Assembly (NCBI RefSeq): GCF_003327285.1
Contig: NZ_KZ848473.1
Location: 186,001 to 250,000 of the forward strand
DNA length: 64,000 nucleotides
Source: Microbacterium sorbitolivorans
GTDB lineage: Bacteria; Actinomycetota; Actinomycetes; Actinomycetales; Microbacteriaceae
Direction of reading: 5' to 3'
The notes under the pieces are model-generated. The model did no database searches. It saw nothing but the letters and a program-made list of their open reading frames with translations, and was not told where the DNA came from. Shown here piece after piece: positions 48,966 through 57,728 of this stretch (position 1 is the stretch's first letter; each line of letters begins with the position of its first letter). The position numbers and the translations under genes are program-made.

Positions 48966-49967
48966 ATGACCGCTGATCACGAGATCCACGACACCGACGA
49001 CCTCATCCCCCTGACGCCCGACCGCAACATCGCGCTCGAGCTTGTTCGCGCGACGGAGGCCGCCGCGATTCGTTCCGTTCCCTTCATTGGGCGCGGTCAG
49101 AAGGAACTCGCCGACGGCGCCGCCGTCGACGCCATGCGCGCCTTCCTGACGACCGTCGAGTTCGACGGCCGCATCGTGATCGGTGAGGGCGAGAAGGACA
49201 ACGCGCCGATGCTGTTCAACGGCGAGCACGTCGGCACGGGCCGCGGTCGTTCGTACGACATCGCGGTGGATCCCATCGATGGCACGACGCTGACGGCCGA
49301 GGGCCGCAACAACGCCCTGAGCGTGATCGCGATGTCGGATCGCGGCACGATGCTCGACGCGTCGAGCGTCTTTTACATGGACAAGCTCGTGACGGGCCCC
49401 GCGGGCGTCGGCGTCGTCGACATTCGCCTCCCCGTGCAGGAGAACATCCGCTTGCTCGCGCAGGCGCTCGGTAAGCCGATCGACGAGATGGTGGTGTCGG
49501 TGCTGAACCGCCCGCGTCACCAGCAGCTGATCGCCGACATTCGCTCGACCGGTGCCGGCACGCGCCTCATGAGCGATGGCGACGTCGCGGGCGGCATCAA
49601 CGCGGCGCGCCACGACGCGCGCACCGACATGTGTGTCGGCGTAGGCGGCAGCCCCGAGGGCATCGTCACGGCGTGCGCGATTAAGGCGCTGGGCGGACAC
49701 ATTCAGGGCCGCATGTGGCCCCGCGACGACGATGAGCGCCAGCGCGGCATCGATGCGGGCCTGCCGATGGACGATGTGCTCGAGGCCGAAGACCTCGTGA
49801 AGGGCAACAACACGATCTTCGTCGCGACGGGCGTGACCGACGGCGCCCTCGTTGCCGGCGTGAAGCGCCAGGACGGATACCTCTACACCGAGAGCGTCGT
49901 GCTTCGCGGTCACTCGGGAACCTTACGTCGAATCTCGAGCGACCACCTCGAGTCGAAGTGGCTCTAA
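48966..49967 (+). CDS. glpX: GlpX-type class II fructose-1,6-bisphosphatase
   Basis: 333 residues from ATG at 48966. Metal site motifs IGEGEKDNAPML and VDPIDGTTLTAEG; VGVGGSPEGIVTACAIK is the substrate loop. Gluconeogenic hydrolysis of FBP. The lithium-insensitive GlpX form is the main FBPase in actinobacteria. Confidence 0.96.
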   Translation: MTADHEIHDTDDLIPLTPDRNIALELVRATEAAAIRSVPFIGRGQKELADGAAVDAMRAFLTTVEFDGRIVIGEGEKDNAPMLFNGEHVGTGRGRSYDIAVDPIDGTTLTAEGRNNALSVIAMSDRGTMLDASSVFYMDKLVTGPAGVGVVDIRLPVQENIRLLAQALGKPIDEMVVSVLNRPRHQQLIADIRSTGAGTRLMSDGDVAGGINAARHDARTDMCVGVGGSPEGIVTACAIKALGGHIQGRMWPRDDDERQRGIDAGLPMDDVLEAEDLVKGNNTIFVATGVTDGALVAGVKRQDGYLYTESVVLRGHSGTLRRISSDHLESKWL

Positions 49968-49991
49968 GCCGACACATGCGATAATCAGGGC

Positions 49992-50192
49992 ATGACCGAA
50001 GCCTCGGAAAAGTCTGCCTCTGAAGGTGCGCGCGCGGTGGTCGCCGACGCGCAGGATCCGGCACGCCGACCCGACGTGCTCTTCCGCGTGCGGCGACCCG
50101 AAGGCACTGAGCCGAGCGTCTGGTGGTCGGTCGGTGGCTTCGTGGTCATCGCCGCGGGCATCCTGCTCTCGCTTAACTGGCTTCCGGGCTAA
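49992..50192 (+). CDS. Small C-terminally anchored protein, unknown
   Basis: 66 residues: hydrophilic first 40, one C-terminal membrane helix (WWSVGGFVVIAAGILLSL). GATAAT 6 nt before ATG suggests its own leaderless transcript. Its last 20 bases overlap the end of rmuC on the other strand. Not recognised. Confidence 0.65.
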   Translation: MTEASEKSASEGARAVVADAQDPARRPDVLFRVRRPEGTEPSVWWSVGGFVVIAAGILLSLNWLPG

Positions 50193-51390
50193 GCTCCGCG
50201 GCGAGCATTTCGGGCGCCGATAGGCGGCGCACTGGCGAATCGATCACCTGGGGCGAACGCGCGCTATTGAGCTTGGACGCGTCGATGCCCGGGAACTTCC
50301 GCGCCGTGACGAGCACGCGCGATTCGAGCGAACCGACGAGACCGTTATAGGCGTCGACGGTTCGCTCGATCGCGCGGCGCATGTCGTCGGCCTTGCCCGC
50401 GAGCGAGCCGAGGCGCTCGTAGAGCTGGTTGCCGAGGTCGAAGAGCGTCTTGGCCTCGACCGAGACCTCCTGCTGAGTCCAGGAGTAGGCGACCGTCTTC
50501 AGAACGGCCCAGAGGTTGACGGGCGAAGCCAGCGCGACGCGCTTGCTGAACGCGTACTCGAGCAGCCCCGGATCCTCCGCGAGCGCCGCCGATAGCACCG
50601 ACTCGCTCGGGATGAAGCAGACGACGAACTCCGGGCTTGCGTCGAGGCCCGTCCAATAGGCCTTCTTCGCGAGCGCGTCGACGTGCGCACGAACGGCCTT
50701 GACGTGCTTCTGCAGGAGCTCGGCGCGCCGCGCGTCGTCGTCTCCGACGGCCGTCTCGGGGATGGCCTCGGCGTCGAGGAACGCCGCGAGCGGCGCCTTC
50801 GCGTCGACCGCGATCGACGTGCCGCCCGGCAGGTGCACGAGCATGTCGGGGCGGCCCGCGCCCGCGTCCGACGAGATCGACGACTGCTCGTCGAAGTCGA
50901 CGCGTGCGATGAGGCCGGCCGATTCGACGATGCGCCGGAGCTGGGTCTCGCCCCACACGCCGCGCGTCGTGTTCGAGCGCAACGCGCCGGCGAGCTGCTC
51001 GGTCGTCGCGCGGAGCTGCTGGTCGAGGGCATGCGCCGTGCGGAGCTGCTCGGACACCTGACCGAATTGCTCGGTGCGCTCGCGCTGCATCTCATCGACG
51101 CGCTGCTGCATGCGCTGGAGGGATTCGCGGACGGGGGAGAGCGCCTGCATGACGGCGCTCTCGCGCTGCGCCCGGAGCGCCTGCTCCTGGCGTTCGGTGC
51201 GGTCGCGCTCCGCGGCCTCGCGGGCGCGCTGCTCGGAGCGCTCGAGCGCCTCGCGCAGCCCCGCGGCCTCCGCGGTCGCCCTCGTGGCCTCCGCCTCGGA
51301 TCCGGCCGAGCGTGACGCCCGCGCGAACCACCCGATGGTGGCGCCGGCGGCCACCCCGATCAGCACCATGAGAACCCAGAAAAACTCCAT
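50173..51390 (-). CDS. rmuC: RmuC-family DNA recombination protein
   Basis: 405 residues. N-terminal membrane helix (FFWVLMVLIGVAAGATIGWF), a long coiled coil (about 30-130, Arg/Glu/Ala-rich), then the RmuC domain with VWGETQLRRIVESAGL, RPDMLVHLPGG, VDAKAPL and VVCFIPSE. The Asp-Lys pattern is of PD-(D/E)XK nuclease type. Limits recombination at short inverted repeats in E. coli. Divergent from ychF by 62 bases. Confidence 0.93.
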   Translation of the reverse strand: MEFFWVLMVLIGVAAGATIGWFARASRSAGSEAEATRATAEAAGLREALERSEQRAREAAERDRTERQEQALRAQRESAVMQALSPVRESLQRMQQRVDEMQRERTEQFGQVSEQLRTAHALDQQLRATTEQLAGALRSNTTRGVWGETQLRRIVESAGLIARVDFDEQSSISSDAGAGRPDMLVHLPGGTSIAVDAKAPLAAFLDAEAIPETAVGDDDARRAELLQKHVKAVRAHVDALAKKAYWTGLDASPEFVVCFIPSESVLSAALAEDPGLLEYAFSKRVALASPVNLWAVLKTVAYSWTQQEVSVEAKTLFDLGNQLYERLGSLAGKADDMRRAIERTVDAYNGLVGSLESRVLVTARKFPGIDASKLNSARSPQVIDSPVRRLSAPEMLAAELSPEAS

Positions 51391-51452
51391 GGATCCAATT
51401 TCTCCCGAACCACTGACAAACGAACCAGGTGGCCCGGATAGAATCGACTCCC

Positions 51453-52526
<1,074 letters not shown>

Positions 52527-52581
52527 CCCTTCGATGAGCGGCGGTGCGTGAGTGGTCCCCGGGCGATCCAGGTGGATGCAG

Positions 52582-53016
52582 ATGCATCTCGCGAGGAAGC
52601 ACTGGGCGATCGTCGCTGTCACGGCGGCGCTGGTGGTCGGCGGGTGCGCGATGGCCTGGTCCTGGGGGATCTGGGGCGTGTTCGTCGCCTGTGCTGCTCT
52701 GACGTTGGTGGGTTCGACGGGCCCGGCTCTATTGCTTCTGCCGCGGTCCGCGGTGACGCCGATGCTGGTCGCGCAGGTGGCGTCGTGTGCGGTGTGGTTC
52801 ATGCTCATCGGATGGGGGCTGGTCCTGCTGCTGGACCCGGCGTACACCGTCGGATGGGTGTTCCCAGGGAAGAGCGGCGTCGGCGCGCGTGTGGTGGACG
52901 AGGATGATGCATGGTGGATCGGCTGGCTGATCCTCAGCCTTGGGCTCTTCTGCACGGTGACGGTCATCGCCGTCGAGATCATTCCTCGCCTCCGCCGCGC
53001 GCGGCGGGAGTCGTGA
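52582..53016 (+). CDS. Membrane protein in first cassette-like module
   Basis: 144 residues from ATG at 52582 (AGGTGG 6 nt upstream; ATG at 52576 also possible). Four hydrophobic segments (about 8-24, 28-50, 58-82, 108-130). Ends with a basic tail (RLRRARRES). Not recognised. It fills most of the space between repeat copies 1 and 2, immediately after ychF. The remaining 53017-53087 holds nothing. Confidence 0.65.
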   Translation: MHLARKHWAIVAVTAALVVGGCAMAWSWGIWGVFVACAALTLVGSTGPALLLLPRSAVTPMLVAQVASCAVWFMLIGWGLVLLLDPAYTVGWVFPGKSGVGARVVDEDDAWWIGWLILSLGLFCTVTVIAVEIIPRLRRARRES

Positions 53017-53087
53017 CCTCGAGGGCGTCGCGGTCCGGGGTGGGCTGTCCGCGGTGCCCGCGGGCCGCCCACCCGACGCGGTGGTTT

Positions 53088-53139
53088 CTCTCCAGAGGCT
53101 GCTCCGTGCCGGAACTTGGTGGAATTTGGTTCTGCCGTA
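53088..53139 (+). repeat. ychF-tail repeat, copy 2 (diverged)
   Basis: CCAGAGGCTGCTCCGTGCCGG precedes the tail-like GGAACTTGGTGGAATTTGG. The tail match is weak after TTTGG; the upstream part matches copies 5-7. Confidence 0.7.
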
Positions 53140-53296
53140 TCGCCTCCGGTAGTGCGTGGTGTCATGCGCTTCCGCTGCGTTTGGTCACCGCGTTGCTGCC
53201 CTTGTCCATGACCTCCCTGGTCCGCTCGTGTCGGTGGACAGCTGGATGACGACCCTGCGAGCCGATCCGCGAGACCCGTTGCCATACGATTGAGCG
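53140..53296. other. No gene seen between repeat copy 2 and the glyoxalase-fold gene
   Basis: 157 bases without a credible frame. TACGAT at 53284-53289, 6 nt before the next start, is a likely -10 box for a leaderless transcript. Confidence 0.5.
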
Positions 53297-53689
53297 GTGA
53301 CGACTCCTATACGCCGCGAGATCGGCCAAGTCTTCATCCCGGTGCGGGACATCCACCGCTCTGTCGACTGGTACGGCAGGCTGCTCGGTGCGGAGGTGTC
53401 CCTGCCTTCGCATGGCGACACGATCGTCGACGTCCCGATGGAAACGGGCCCCGGCCTTGCTCTGGACGCGAACGCGCCGTTCACGCCGGACGGTCCGCCA
53501 CGCTTCTTCTGGTGGGCCGATGACCTCGGCGCAGTCGTGGCGCATGTGCGCGATCTCGGGGCCGAACTTGCCTCGGACGTAGTCGACATCGGGAGCGTGG
53601 CCTTCGTCCAGTTCCGGGATCCTGACGGGAACCTGCTCATGGTGTGCGCTCGAACCGAGGGCGACGAGTCCGCTCACACCGTTGTCTGA
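53297..53689 (+). CDS. VOC (glyoxalase/bleomycin-resistance fold) protein
   Basis: 130 residues, GTG start. Typical VOC pairing: FIPVRDIHRSVDWYGRLLG opening and VQFRDPDGNLLMVC near the end, with AHVRDLGAE between. Such proteins bind metals and catalyse varied reactions or bind antibiotics; substrate unknown. Only gene in the module between repeat copies 2 and 3. Confidence 0.85.
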   Translation: MTTPIRREIGQVFIPVRDIHRSVDWYGRLLGAEVSLPSHGDTIVDVPMETGPGLALDANAPFTPDGPPRFFWWADDLGAVVAHVRDLGAELASDVVDIGSVAFVQFRDPDGNLLMVCARTEGDESAHTVV

Positions 53690-53760
53690 CCGCCGGTGCG
53701 CGAAGGCGCGGCTCATCAGTGCTGGCCCGCACAACGACAGTGGCGGAGGAGATTGCTCGA

Positions 53761-53795
53761 TGTCGGAATGGGGTGGATTTCCGTTTCTCGAACTA
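53761..53795 (+). repeat. ychF-tail repeat, copy 3 (diverged)
   Basis: CGGAATGGGGTGGATTTCCG then TTTCTCGAAC; matches the tail at about two thirds of positions. Confidence 0.6.
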
Positions 53796-53969
53796 AACCT
53801 TTGGCGCGCTCGCACTTCCGGATTGAAGCCGACGCGCACAGCTTCGCTCGCCGTCAATAATCAGTACCGTGTCGAAGTCGGCGTAAGCCCTCTGTGTCAG
53901 CCTTGAGTGAGATCCCCGGTGACCCTCTGTGGATCTGTACCCCGGAGTTGCACCCTTACTGCAAAGTGA
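53796..53969. other. Near-empty module between repeat copies 3 and 4
   Basis: 174 bases with no supportable gene. Probably the remnant of a module that lost its gene or a very small element. I see no start/ribosome-site combination of note. Confidence 0.5.
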
Positions 53970-54016
53970 CAGGTTGGTATGTACCGGAACTCGGTGGAGT
54001 TTAGATTTTCAAATTA
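53970..54016 (+). repeat. ychF-tail repeat, copy 4, contains the stop of the MerR gene
   Basis: CAGGTTGGTATGTACCGG followed by GGAACTCGGTGGAGTTTAG and TTTTCAAATTAA. The last three bases are the complement of the MerR-type gene stop codon, so that gene ends inside the repeat. Confidence 0.72.
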
Positions 54017-54808
54017 ACCTCTGAGGTCATCCGCAGGAGAAGGCTTTAGTCCTCGCACGTGAAGTCGCAACGCGTTTGCAGCGAAACTTGCGGCCTCCGG
54101 GGTTCCGAAGGCGACATGGAAGTCGGGGTTCGTTTCGTACTGGTCTGCGAGACCACGGATCATGTCGACGGACTTCGCCGTGTCGCCTGCATGGGTAGGA
54201 GTTCCCGGAATCTCCTTGAACCACTCCACGTGAACGGCCGCATGCTCCTGCGCTATCGCGGAGTCCAGTTCATGCCCTTCCTGCTGGATCACACGCCACC
54301 GGGTGAGTAGGGCGTCGGCTCTGACTTTCCATGCCTTTTGCTGCTGGACCGATTTCCCGTGCCACCACTGATTCGATGCGTCGAATGCGTCGCGGCCCCA
54401 GCGCTCGACGACCTCAACCTCATATCGGTCGTTGAATCCCTCGAGCATGACATCCATGCGAGGTTCGCGGCCCTGGCGACGCATGGACAAGGTGTGCTCC
54501 ACCGCGTTGATGCGTCGATTCAGAGAGTCGCGTTCCCTAGCGAGATGCTCCAAGTGCCCGGTGAGCGCTTGGACTTCCACCTCAGGAGTTGTGGGCACAT
54601 CAAGTACGTCCGCGATGTCGGCCAGCGGCATGCCCGTTTCTCGCAACAGCAGGATTCGCTGCAGGCGGGAGACTGCGTCGGGCCCGTAGTACCGGTAACC
54701 GTTGGACCCGACGCGGTCTGGCTCGAGCAGCCCAATCTGGTGGTAGTGACGCAGCGTTCGCCCGCTGATGCCCGCACGTTCTGCGAGCTCGTGCACGGTC
54801 CACTCCAC
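54014..54808 (-). CDS. MerR-family regulator with TipAS-like effector domain
   Basis: 264 residues from GTG at 54808, with GGAGG 6 nt upstream. N-terminal MerR helix-turn-helix (WTVHELAERAGISGRTLRHYH, LLEPDRVGSNGYRYY), coiled coil at about 75-115, and a C-terminal domain (VMLEGFNDRYEVEVVERWG, about 125-255) like the TipAS antibiotic-binding domain. The classical MerR promoter upstream of the partner gene at 55755-55785 implies it controls its own operon. Ends within repeat copy 4. Confidence 0.88.
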   Translation of the reverse strand: MEWTVHELAERAGISGRTLRHYHQIGLLEPDRVGSNGYRYYGPDAVSRLQRILLLRETGMPLADIADVLDVPTTPEVEVQALTGHLEHLARERDSLNRRINAVEHTLSMRRQGREPRMDVMLEGFNDRYEVEVVERWGRDAFDASNQWWHGKSVQQQKAWKVRADALLTRWRVIQQEGHELDSAIAQEHAAVHVEWFKEIPGTPTHAGDTAKSVDMIRGLADQYETNPDFHVAFGTPEAASFAANALRLHVRGLKPSPADDLRG

Positions 54809-54837
54809 GGACTGCCTCCAGCTGGTTGACGTCGTTC

Positions 54838-55746
54838 TCATTCTTCCCGATTGAGGCGCAAGCCCAGTTGAGGCGCGGCGACACGCAGAACCTCGTCCAC
54901 AGGCACGGCAATGCTCTGTGCCGCGGTGGCTCCTGTGGCATCGAGGTAGGCGCGAACTAGCCGTATGCCGGCTGCGTAGCCAGCACCCGTGGGCAGACCA
55001 ACTGGCTCTGCGCCGAGGAGGCGCGCGCTCGCGTCACCATGCACCCACGCCGTGAAGTTCTGCATGCCTGTGACGTGCAGCCCGCTTGCGACCTTCGCAA
55101 GGACTTCGGCATCGTTGTGGGTGCTTTCACTGACGAAATGCGTGTACCCGCGGTCGCCGAACAGCTCCGCAGCGAACACGTCCGCAAGCCCTTCCGAGAT
55201 TACCTGCTCGCCGACGGTGACCGTCATCGGGTCCCATACGACTCCGCCCGGCGAGTACCGCACATTGTGGTGCAGTTCATGAACGGTAATCGCTTCGAGT
55301 CGCTCCAGAACCTGGGGCGTGGGCCAGACGGTGATGGTGATGTAGCCGCTGATTCCACCGAATGCGGACAGCCCCTGGATCTCGTCGACGAAGTGCTTGT
55401 TGTCGGGATCGGCTAACACGAGGAGCACCTGCAGATCGGGCACCTCGATGCCCGGGGCAGCTGCCCGGAGTGCCGCGGCTCCGGACTCGAGCGCCGTAGT
55501 GATGCGGTTCCAGGCGTCTGCCTCGACGAGACGCTCGAGGGCCCCCTGGATCGGTTCGGTTGCGCCCTCCCAGTCGAAGCCGAAGTTCTGTCGGTGCACG
55601 GTGGCCATGTCGCCCCCTCCCGGGATGAAGTGGTACATCCCAGCCAGGGGAGACCACATCTCACGGACCAGATCGGCGCGGTCATCGGGTGTCGCTGCGA
55701 GCACTCGGCGCATGCTCGACGCGCTGTCAATCACTGAAATAGTCAT
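54838..55746 (-). CDS. DUF2268-type putative zinc protease
   Basis: 302 residues, no signal peptide. Zinc-binding motif AITVHELHHNVRY (HExxH) near 165 with a downstream ISEGLADVFAAELFG that would give the third ligand Glu. DUF2268 proteins are predicted Zn-dependent proteases. Lies upstream of the MerR-type gene; its stop is 30 bases before the chosen GTG, so the two form one transcript. Target unknown; could respond to the ligand sensed by MerR. Confidence 0.8.
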   Translation of the reverse strand: MTISVIDSASSMRRVLAATPDDRADLVREMWSPLAGMYHFIPGGGDMATVHRQNFGFDWEGATEPIQGALERLVEADAWNRITTALESGAAALRAAAPGIEVPDLQVLLVLADPDNKHFVDEIQGLSAFGGISGYITITVWPTPQVLERLEAITVHELHHNVRYSPGGVVWDPMTVTVGEQVISEGLADVFAAELFGDRGYTHFVSESTHNDAEVLAKVASGLHVTGMQNFTAWVHGDASARLLGAEPVGLPTGAGYAAGIRLVRAYLDATGATAAQSIAVPVDEVLRVAAPQLGLRLNREE

Positions 55747-55754
55747 AGCAAGAG

Positions 55755-55785
55755 ACGGTAAACCTTGCCGTTACGACAAGGTCAA
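55755..55785 (-). promoter_or_regulatory. MerR-type promoter with 19-bp spacer
   Basis: On the minus strand -35 TTGACC (55785-55780), a 19-bp spacer containing the dyad CCTTGTCGT-A-ACGGCAAGG, and -10 TACCGT (55760-55755), 8 nt before the DUF2268 ATG. This spacing and dyad placement are the hallmark of MerR-controlled promoters. Confidence 0.8.
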
Positions 55786-55803
55786 ACCCGGGGAGTAGCT
55801 AAC

Positions 55804-55857
55804 TTCTCCAGAGGTTGGTATCTGCGGCGACGTGGTGGAGTTCCAGTTTAACGTATA
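55804..55857 (+). repeat. ychF-tail repeat, copy 5
   Basis: TCTCCAGAGGTTGGTATCTG then GGCGACGTGGTGGAGTTCC and AGTTTAACGTATAG; the tail differs from ychF at few positions. Its right edge merges with the higB upstream inverted repeat. Confidence 0.85.
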
Positions 55858-55882
55858 GCGTTATTGACGATCTCCGTTATAC
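55853..55882. promoter_or_regulatory. Inverted repeat before higB, putative operator
   Basis: GTATAGCG (55853-55860) and CGTTATAC (55875-55882), one mismatch, 14-base spacer, ten bases before the higB start. Suits autoregulation by the HigA-type antitoxin. Confidence 0.55.
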
Positions 55883-55891
55883 ACTTACCGT

Positions 55892-56173
55892 GTGATCAGA
55901 TCGTTCGGGAGCAAAGACACCGAGCGCATCTGGCGTGAGCAGTACGTCAAGGGTGTTGATCGAGCCGTGCAGCGGGCGACGCTGCGCAAGCTCGAGCTGA
56001 TTCATGCGGCGAAGGACGTCGACGACCTGCGGATCCCACCGGGGAACCGGTTGGAGAGGCTGGCCGGCGACCGTCGCGGTCAGCACAGCATCCGGGTGAA
56101 TACCCAGTGGCGGATCTGCTTCGTCTGGAGAGATGGAGGTGCAGAAGATGTCGAACTCGTCGACTACCACTGA
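55892..56173 (+). CDS. higB: HigB-type (RelE superfamily) toxin
   Basis: 93 residues, GTG start. RelE/HigB fold features: FGSKDTERIWRE, LRIPPGNRLERLAGDRRG, and QHSIRVNTQWRICFVW, ending EDVELVDYH as in HigB/GraT toxins, which cleave mRNA on the ribosome. Overlaps the antitoxin gene. Toxin-first order is the HigBA pattern. Confidence 0.93.
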   Translation: MIRSFGSKDTERIWREQYVKGVDRAVQRATLRKLELIHAAKDVDDLRIPPGNRLERLAGDRRGQHSIRVNTQWRICFVWRDGGAEDVELVDYH

Positions 56174-56468
56174 GGCCGACCTGATAGAGCCGATCCACCC
56201 GGGGGAGATCCTGATGGAGGACTTCATCGAGGGATTCGGGATCACTCAGAACAAGCTCTCGGTATCGATCGGTGTGCCGCCGCGGCGGGTCAATGAGATC
56301 GTGCACGGCAAGCGCGGGATCACTGCGGACACGGCGATCCGGCTGGCGCGCTACTTCGGCACGTCCGAGGAGTTCTGGATGAATCTGCAGTCGAACTACG
56401 AGCTTCGGCTCGAGCGCCGAGCGCTACGCGACAAGGTCGCTGAGATCACGCCGCTGCAGGTCGCATGA
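56148..56468 (+). CDS. higA: HigA-type antitoxin, XRE helix-turn-helix
   Basis: 106 residues from ATG at 56148 (GGAGG 8 nt upstream); an in-frame ATG at 56133 exists. Typical HigA sequence HPGEILMEDFIEGFGITQNKLS, HTH with VNEIVHGKRGITADTAIRLARYFGTSEEFWMNLQ. Overlaps higB by 26 bases and the following kinase gene by 4 (ATGA), so three genes are coupled. Confidence 0.93.
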   Translation: MSNSSTTTEADLIEPIHPGEILMEDFIEGFGITQNKLSVSIGVPPRRVNEIVHGKRGITADTAIRLARYFGTSEEFWMNLQSNYELRLERRALRDKVAEITPLQVA

Positions 56469-57010
56469 GACCTAAATTGACCGGCTCGGAAAGTTCTCGT
56501 CTGATCATCATCCGCGGGAACTCGGGCAGCGGAAAGTCGCACTTGGCGCACGCAGTCCGAGCTGCGCGACCGCGGGGCGTGGCGATCATCGCTCATGACG
56601 TGCTGCGGCGAGAGATCTTGCATGTTCGCGATCACCCCGGTGCATTGAGCGTTCAATACATCGATCTGTCGGCGCGATTCGCCCTCGATAACGGGCTCGA
56701 CGTGGTGATCGAAGGCATCCTGCATTCCGAGAGTTATGGCGAGATGCTGTCTCAGCTGCGAGACGACCATCGTGGTCTGACTCGTTGTTACTACTACGAA
56801 CTCAGCCTTGACGAGACACTTGAACGGCATCGAACTAAGGCGCTGGCCGCTGAGGTGTCGGAGGCTGACGTCGCATCCTGGTACCGCAGCGACGACCGAG
56901 TCGCTGCCTTGGATGAGGCGACGTTCGATGCCACAGTAAGCGCCGCCGAAGCTCTGCAGCGTGTCCTTATGGACGTGGGGTGGAGCAGAGACCTCGACAC
57001 TGCCTTATAA
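56465..57010 (+). CDS. P-loop kinase (zeta-toxin/AAA_33-like) coupled to HigBA
   Basis: 181 residues. Walker A RGNSGSGKSHLAHAV near residue 17, IIAHDVLRREILHVRDH, VIEGILHSESYGEML, and a hydrophobic strand/His pattern YYYELSLDETLERHRTK resembling zeta-toxin and adenylylsulfate-kinase type folds. Translation is coupled to higA by ATGA. Whether it phosphorylates a nucleotide sugar, RNA or a small molecule is unknown; it could be a third component of the toxin system or only a cassette neighbour. Ends about 50 bases before repeat copy 6. Confidence 0.75.
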   Translation: MRPKLTGSESSRLIIIRGNSGSGKSHLAHAVRAARPRGVAIIAHDVLRREILHVRDHPGALSVQYIDLSARFALDNGLDVVIEGILHSESYGEMLSQLRDDHRGLTRCYYYELSLDETLERHRTKALAAEVSEADVASWYRSDDRVAALDEATFDATVSAAEALQRVLMDVGWSRDLDTAL

Positions 57011-57059
57011 CTGATCCTCATGATGCCTGCCCTGACGTGATGCGGTCGAGTAACGAATC

Positions 57060-57112
57060 CGGCAGAGGTTGTTCCGTGCTGGAACGTGGTGGAGTTCCGC
57101 TTCAACGTGTGA
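57060..57112 (+). repeat. ychF-tail repeat, copy 6
   Basis: CGGCAGAGGTTGTTCCGTGC, then GGAACGTGGTGGAGTTCCGC and TTCAACGTGTGA. Contains GGAAC-N8-GTTCC, and (antisense) the stop of the DUF1272 pseudogene. Confidence 0.88.
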
Positions 57113-57376
57113 TCGCTGAGGCGGTGCGACCCACGCAGTCCGGTGCGATGACTCGGGTGTTCGACGGCGGGTGATCTGCGAGGGTGCTAGCCGGTCGGAT
57201 CGGCCGAGGGGTGAGGTTGCCGGAGCAGTTGGGGCACGTCATGCTGAGGCGCTTGCGCGCGCATTCGCCGCACCAGGTGCACTCGAAGCTGCAGATGTAG
57301 ACGTCGGGGTCGGATACCGCGAGGTCGCGGTCGCAGCACTCGCAGTTCGGTCGCAGTTCGGTCGCAGTTCCAACAT
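57102..57376 (-). pseudogene. DUF1272-type zinc-finger protein, frameshifted by an 11-bp tandem duplication
   Basis: Reading from ATG at 57376 gives LELRPNCDRTAS and fails; removing one copy of the 11-bp direct repeat CTGCGACCGAA restores LELRPNCECCDRDLAVSDPD, then YICSFECTWCGECA and MTCPNCSGNLTPRPIRPAS, a classical DUF1272 cysteine pattern. The duplicated 11-mer sits at 57347-57368 (plus strand TTCGGTCGCAG twice). The stop lies inside repeat copy 6. Function of DUF1272 is unknown. A slipped-strand reversion could restore it. Confidence 0.8.
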
Positions 57377-57610
57377 GCCCCTAGTGTACTGGCGGCCTCG
57401 TGAGTGGTCGTGCCCACTGCTGGAGCGGCGCGCGGGACCATGCCGTCGGGGCCGGATCCGGTCGCGATCACGGACATCGGGCTTCGCCCGGTGATCCGTG
57501 TGCGCGGAGCGTGTGTTGAGGACGTCGTCTCCCGGGCGTGACCTGCGGCCCGCGGACTCGAAGCCGAGATGCCGAGTCGCACGCCCGACGATGTCGATGG
57601 CGATAGGGTC
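57377..57610. other. No gene seen upstream of the DUF1272 pseudogene
   Basis: 234 bases; a minus-strand frame through here joins the frameshifted part of the pseudogene but has no coding signature of its own. Confidence 0.5.
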
Positions 57611-57660
57611 GTGAGGTCGGTCCGTGCCGGAACGCGGTTGAATTCAGGTTCAATGTCTAA
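57611..57660 (+). repeat. ychF-tail repeat, copy 7
   Basis: GTGAGGTCGGTCCGTGCCGG, then GGAACGCGGTTGAATTCAGG and TTCAATGTCTAA. The stop-like end matches the ychF CTGA position. Confidence 0.8.
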
Positions 57661-57728
57661 TACAGGCTTCTTGCCCACCTACCTGCGCATCAGTCCCTGA
57701 CGCCGGGCACTCCCGTAACATTGCGGGT

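Noticed and set aside
57187..57678. 163-codon minus-strand gene
   Set aside because: It is the wrong frame across the DUF1272 region; the cysteine pattern of DUF1272 is only seen after correcting the 11-bp duplication.
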